NCBI GenBank assembly: GCA_016791385.1
Contig: JAEUMR010000027.1
Span: 1 to 64,000, forward strand
Length of the DNA stretch: 64,000 nt
Direction of reading: 5' to 3'
Source: Hyphomonadaceae bacterium
GTDB taxonomy: Bacteria > Pseudomonadota > Alphaproteobacteria > Caulobacterales > Aquidulcibacteraceae
The notes below the pieces were generated by a model. The model ran no database searches and was not told the DNA's origin. It saw only the letters and a list, made by a program, of their open reading frames with translations. Shown piece after piece: positions 61,857 to 64,000 of this stretch. The position numbers and the translations under genes are program-made. Every line of letters starts with the position of its first letter. Position 1 is the stretch's first letter.

Positions 61857-62645
61857 TCAGCCGGCGCGGGCGCGGATCGTTGGCGGCGCGATCAGGTTCA
61901 GCGCCTTGAAGAAGAAGACGCCGGCTAGGCGCATGAGGCCCCAATGCTGGCGGATGATGCCGAACGGGCTCAGCACGTGGACCATATCGCGGAACATGGT
62001 CCATTCCTGTTTGGCGCCGGCGCGTTTCGAGCCGACCTTCTCACCTTTTGGCGTGTGAAAGACTTCCCGCCAATCAACGACAGACACGCGCAGCTTTTGC
62101 GCGATGATCAGCTCGTTGATGAACACTTCGCCGCCCCAGCGCGGCAAGCATGACATTTCATCGAGAGCGGAAGTGAACAGACTGCGCGGCAGCACGCGTT
62201 CGCCTGAGATAAAATCAATTCCGAGCGTGCGGTAAAGCGGCAGCGTATCGCCGCGCATGGAGATGCTGGTGTCCGCGGCGCCTGAAAGCACGGGCTTTGC
62301 CAAGCGATCTATCGCGTGCTTGCTCAATCCGACGAGGTCGGCGTCGAGCAGCATCAAGTATTCGCTCTTGGCCATGGCGATGCCGCAGGTGAGCGCCTGG
62401 GTCTTGCCCCCGTTCGGGTTGATGGTGACGACCGTGACGCCCGCAAACGCGCGCGCGCGCGCTTCGGTTTGGTCGGTCGAGCCATCATTGATGACGATGA
62501 TTTCGCTGATCAGCGGGTGGCCGACCACGGCGCGCAGGACGCGGCTAATGCGATCGGCTTCGTTGTAAGCGCATATAATGCAAGAAATAGAATTCGCAGG
62601 CGGCTGTTGCTGCGCGGCTTCTTCTGTGCTCGCGTTCCCCACCAT
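61857..62645 (-). CDS. Family 2 glycosyltransferase
   Basis: 262 residues of the GT-A fold. The start ISCIICAYNEADRISRVLRAVVGHPLISEIIVINDGSTDQT (about 19-59) and the DxD motif LMLLDADLVG (about 96-105) are typical of GT2 enzymes using UDP- or GDP-sugars. The C-terminal part (IRQHWGLMRLAGVFFFKALNLIAPP, about 231-255) has a hydrophobic helix, so it may sit at the membrane. It likely adds a sugar to an envelope lipid or polymer, but donor and acceptor are unknown. It is divergent from the PYROXD2-like gene. Confidence 0.85.
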   Translation of the reverse strand: MVGNASTEEAAQQQPPANSISCIICAYNEADRISRVLRAVVGHPLISEIIVINDGSTDQTEARARAFAGVTVVTINPNGGKTQALTCGIAMAKSEYLMLLDADLVGLSKHAIDRLAKPVLSGAADTSISMRGDTLPLYRTLGIDFISGERVLPRSLFTSALDEMSCLPRWGGEVFINELIIAQKLRVSVVDWREVFHTPKGEKVGSKRAGAKQEWTMFRDMVHVLSPFGIIRQHWGLMRLAGVFFFKALNLIAPPTIRARAG

Positions 62646-62782
62646 GCTGCTCCAAGGCTTGTCCCCGAGGTGGCGCGGACATTAGCGGTCCATTAAGCTT
62701 CCTCCAAGTGCCGGTTTAGGGGCCCTACGTCGCGGCAACAGCGCCCGAATTCAGCCCTAATTGGCAAATTGCGGGGGTTCGG

Positions 62783-64000
62783 TTGGAATACGACGTCATA
62801 ATCATCGGCGCAGGCCATAATGGCCTTGTTTGCGCTGCATACCTCGCCAAGGCCGGGCTCAAGGTGCTGGTATTGGAGCGGCGGGGCGTGGTCGGCGGAG
62901 CGGCCGTCACCGAGGAATTCCATCCCGGCTTCCGCAATTCGGTGGCGTCCTACACGGTCTCGTTGCTGAACCCCAAGGTCATCGCCGATCTCGACCTGCC
63001 GCGTCACGGCCTTCGCGTCGTTGAGCGGCGGGTGTCGAATTTCCTGCCCTTGCCGGACGGCCAATACTTTATGTCCGCCCCGGGACTCACGCAGTCGGAG
63101 GTGGCGCGCTTTTCCAGCCGCGACGCCATGCGCCTGCCGGAATATGAGCGGCGCCTTGAAGTCATTGCTGACGTGGTGCGCGCGCTGCTGCTTGAGCAGC
63201 CGCCCAACCTGGTCGAACACGGCCTTACGCGCGGCATCGAAGAGGCGCTGCGCGCCGCTCAACTCGGCGGGCGCCTCAACAAGCTCGACATCACCGGCAA
63301 GCGCGACTTGCTGGACCTCTTCACGAAGTCCGCGGGTGAATGGCTCGACGGCTGGTTCGACAGCGACCCGGTCAAGGCGCTGTTCGGCTTCGACTCGATC
63401 GTCGGCAACTTCGCCAGCCCTTACACGCCGGGCTCGGCGTACGTGTTGCTGCATCATGTCTTCGGCGAGGTGAACGGCAAGAAGGGCCTGTGGGGCCACG
63501 CGATCGGCGGCATGGGCGCAATCACGCAGGCGATGGCGGCGTGCTGCCGCGAGCGTGGTGTTGAAATTCGCACTGGCGTCGCCGTGAAGGAATTGCTTGT
63601 CGAGCAGGCGGCTCACATCGCGGGCGGCGTCAAGGTCCGGGAAACCGCTCACGCCCACGGCGTGATCACCGATGCTGGTGAGACCCTCCGCGCCAAAGCA
63701 GTGATCTCCAATCTCAATCCGAAGCTTCTGTTTGAACGCATCGTTTCGCCAGACCAGCTGCCGGCCGATTTCCGCGAACGCATCCAGCGCTACAAGGTGG
63801 GCTCAGGCACATTCCGCATGAATGTCGCGCTTTCGGAATTGCCACGCTTCAACTCGAAGCCAGAAGCGGGCGATCACATGACGGCTGGCATCATCATCGC
63901 GCCCTCGCTTGCCTACATGGATCAGGCCTACGACGACGCGCGCGCCCATGGTTGGTCGAGGGAACCGATTGTGGAGATGCTAATCCCCTCGACGCTCGAT
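62783..64000 (+). CDS. Phytoene dehydrogenase-related FAD oxidoreductase (PYROXD2-like), 3' end cut
   Basis: The frame from TTG 62783 is open for all 406 codons to the window edge. It begins YDVIIIGAGHNGLVCAAYLAKAGLKVLVLERRG (about 3-35), the FAD Rossmann loop with a long 'HNGL' insert, then VVGGAAVTEEFHPGF (about 37-51), as in PYROXD2 and related phytoene-desaturase-type flavoproteins. Later PYTPGSAYVLLHHVFGEVNGKKGLWGHAIGGMGAITQAMAACC (about 213-255) is also typical. The substrate is unknown. TTG with GGGGG five bases upstream is the best start. The last part lies outside the window, so it is partial. Confidence 0.82.
   Translation, partial: MEYDVIIIGAGHNGLVCAAYLAKAGLKVLVLERRGVVGGAAVTEEFHPGFRNSVASYTVSLLNPKVIADLDLPRHGLRVVERRVSNFLPLPDGQYFMSAPGLTQSEVARFSSRDAMRLPEYERRLEVIADVVRALLLEQPPNLVEHGLTRGIEEALRAAQLGGRLNKLDITGKRDLLDLFTKSAGEWLDGWFDSDPVKALFGFDSIVGNFASPYTPGSAYVLLHHVFGEVNGKKGLWGHAIGGMGAITQAMAACCRERGVEIRTGVAVKELLVEQAAHIAGGVKVRETAHAHGVITDAGETLRAKAVISNLNPKLLFERIVSPDQLPADFRERIQRYKVGSGTFRMNVALSELPRFNSKPEAGDHMTAGIIIAPSLAYMDQAYDDARAHGWSREPIVEMLIPSTLD

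Overview
The window is high-GC bacterial DNA with dense coding on both strands. It reads as an alphaproteobacterial chromosome, most likely Caulobacterales or a Hyphomonadaceae-like relative. The main evidence is a PopZ polar organiser gene beside valS, a TipF-type degenerate EAL protein with an N-terminal membrane anchor, adjacent ethylmalonyl-CoA pathway genes (ccr and ecm), TPR-sulfotransferase and TonB-receptor genes in tandem, and CcrM-type GANTC sites clustered before popZ. I see no prophage, insertion sequence, integrase or CRISPR array.

Region by region: 1-4.3 kb holds a truncated lipoprotein, a class I ribonucleotide reductase large subunit with two NrdR-box-like operators, an EamA transporter and signal peptidase I. 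4.4-10.2 kb holds an EI24 membrane protein, then a leftward run of ethylmalonyl-CoA mutase, a PD-(D/E)XK-like protein and a GNAT protein; crotonyl-CoA carboxylase/reductase lies divergently. The same 13-bp TGC-rich motif stands just before ecm and ccr. 10.2-19.8 kb holds a flavin-type small oxidase, a di-iron hydrolase-like protein divergent from a TetR regulator, the sulfotransferase/TonB-receptor pair, a MATE exporter, an unrecognised protein and an MDR oxidoreductase. 19.9-28.6 kb holds gltX, a CPBP protease, a putative lipoprotein MsrB, a LOG protein, an Atm1-type ABC exporter, a BioF2-like acyltransferase, a TIR-transmembrane-repeat protein and rsmD. 28.7-38.7 kb holds TerC, rluB, tadA, a MaoC hydratase, ribF, a CheY-like regulator, an SDR, a TPR lipoprotein and the tipF-udk-HAD operon.

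38.8-48.6 kb is mostly leftward metabolism and transport: TauE, QueD, CorA, an amidohydrolase, an APH-type kinase and purD, with a rightward acyl-CoA dehydrogenase. 48.6-56 kb holds a globin, xseA, AsmA, a CobW GTPase with a His-rich stretch, a WD40 protein and a DUF3137 protein. 56-61.2 kb holds epimerase-valS-popZ-pcm, all leftward. 61.3-61.8 kb holds tRNA-Cys and tRNA-Asn with terminators. The right end has a glycosyltransferase and a truncated PYROXD2-like oxidoreductase.

The genome is very tightly packed. Co-directional genes often overlap by ATGA or GTGA, and eight of fifteen convergent gene pairs overlap by exactly four bases, sharing parts of their stop codons. The most useful observations are the paired ccr/ecm motif, the twin NrdR boxes, the GANTC cluster before popZ, the candidate CtrA boxes, and the TIR protein. 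All functional calls come from reading motifs and family resemblance; no database search was possible.
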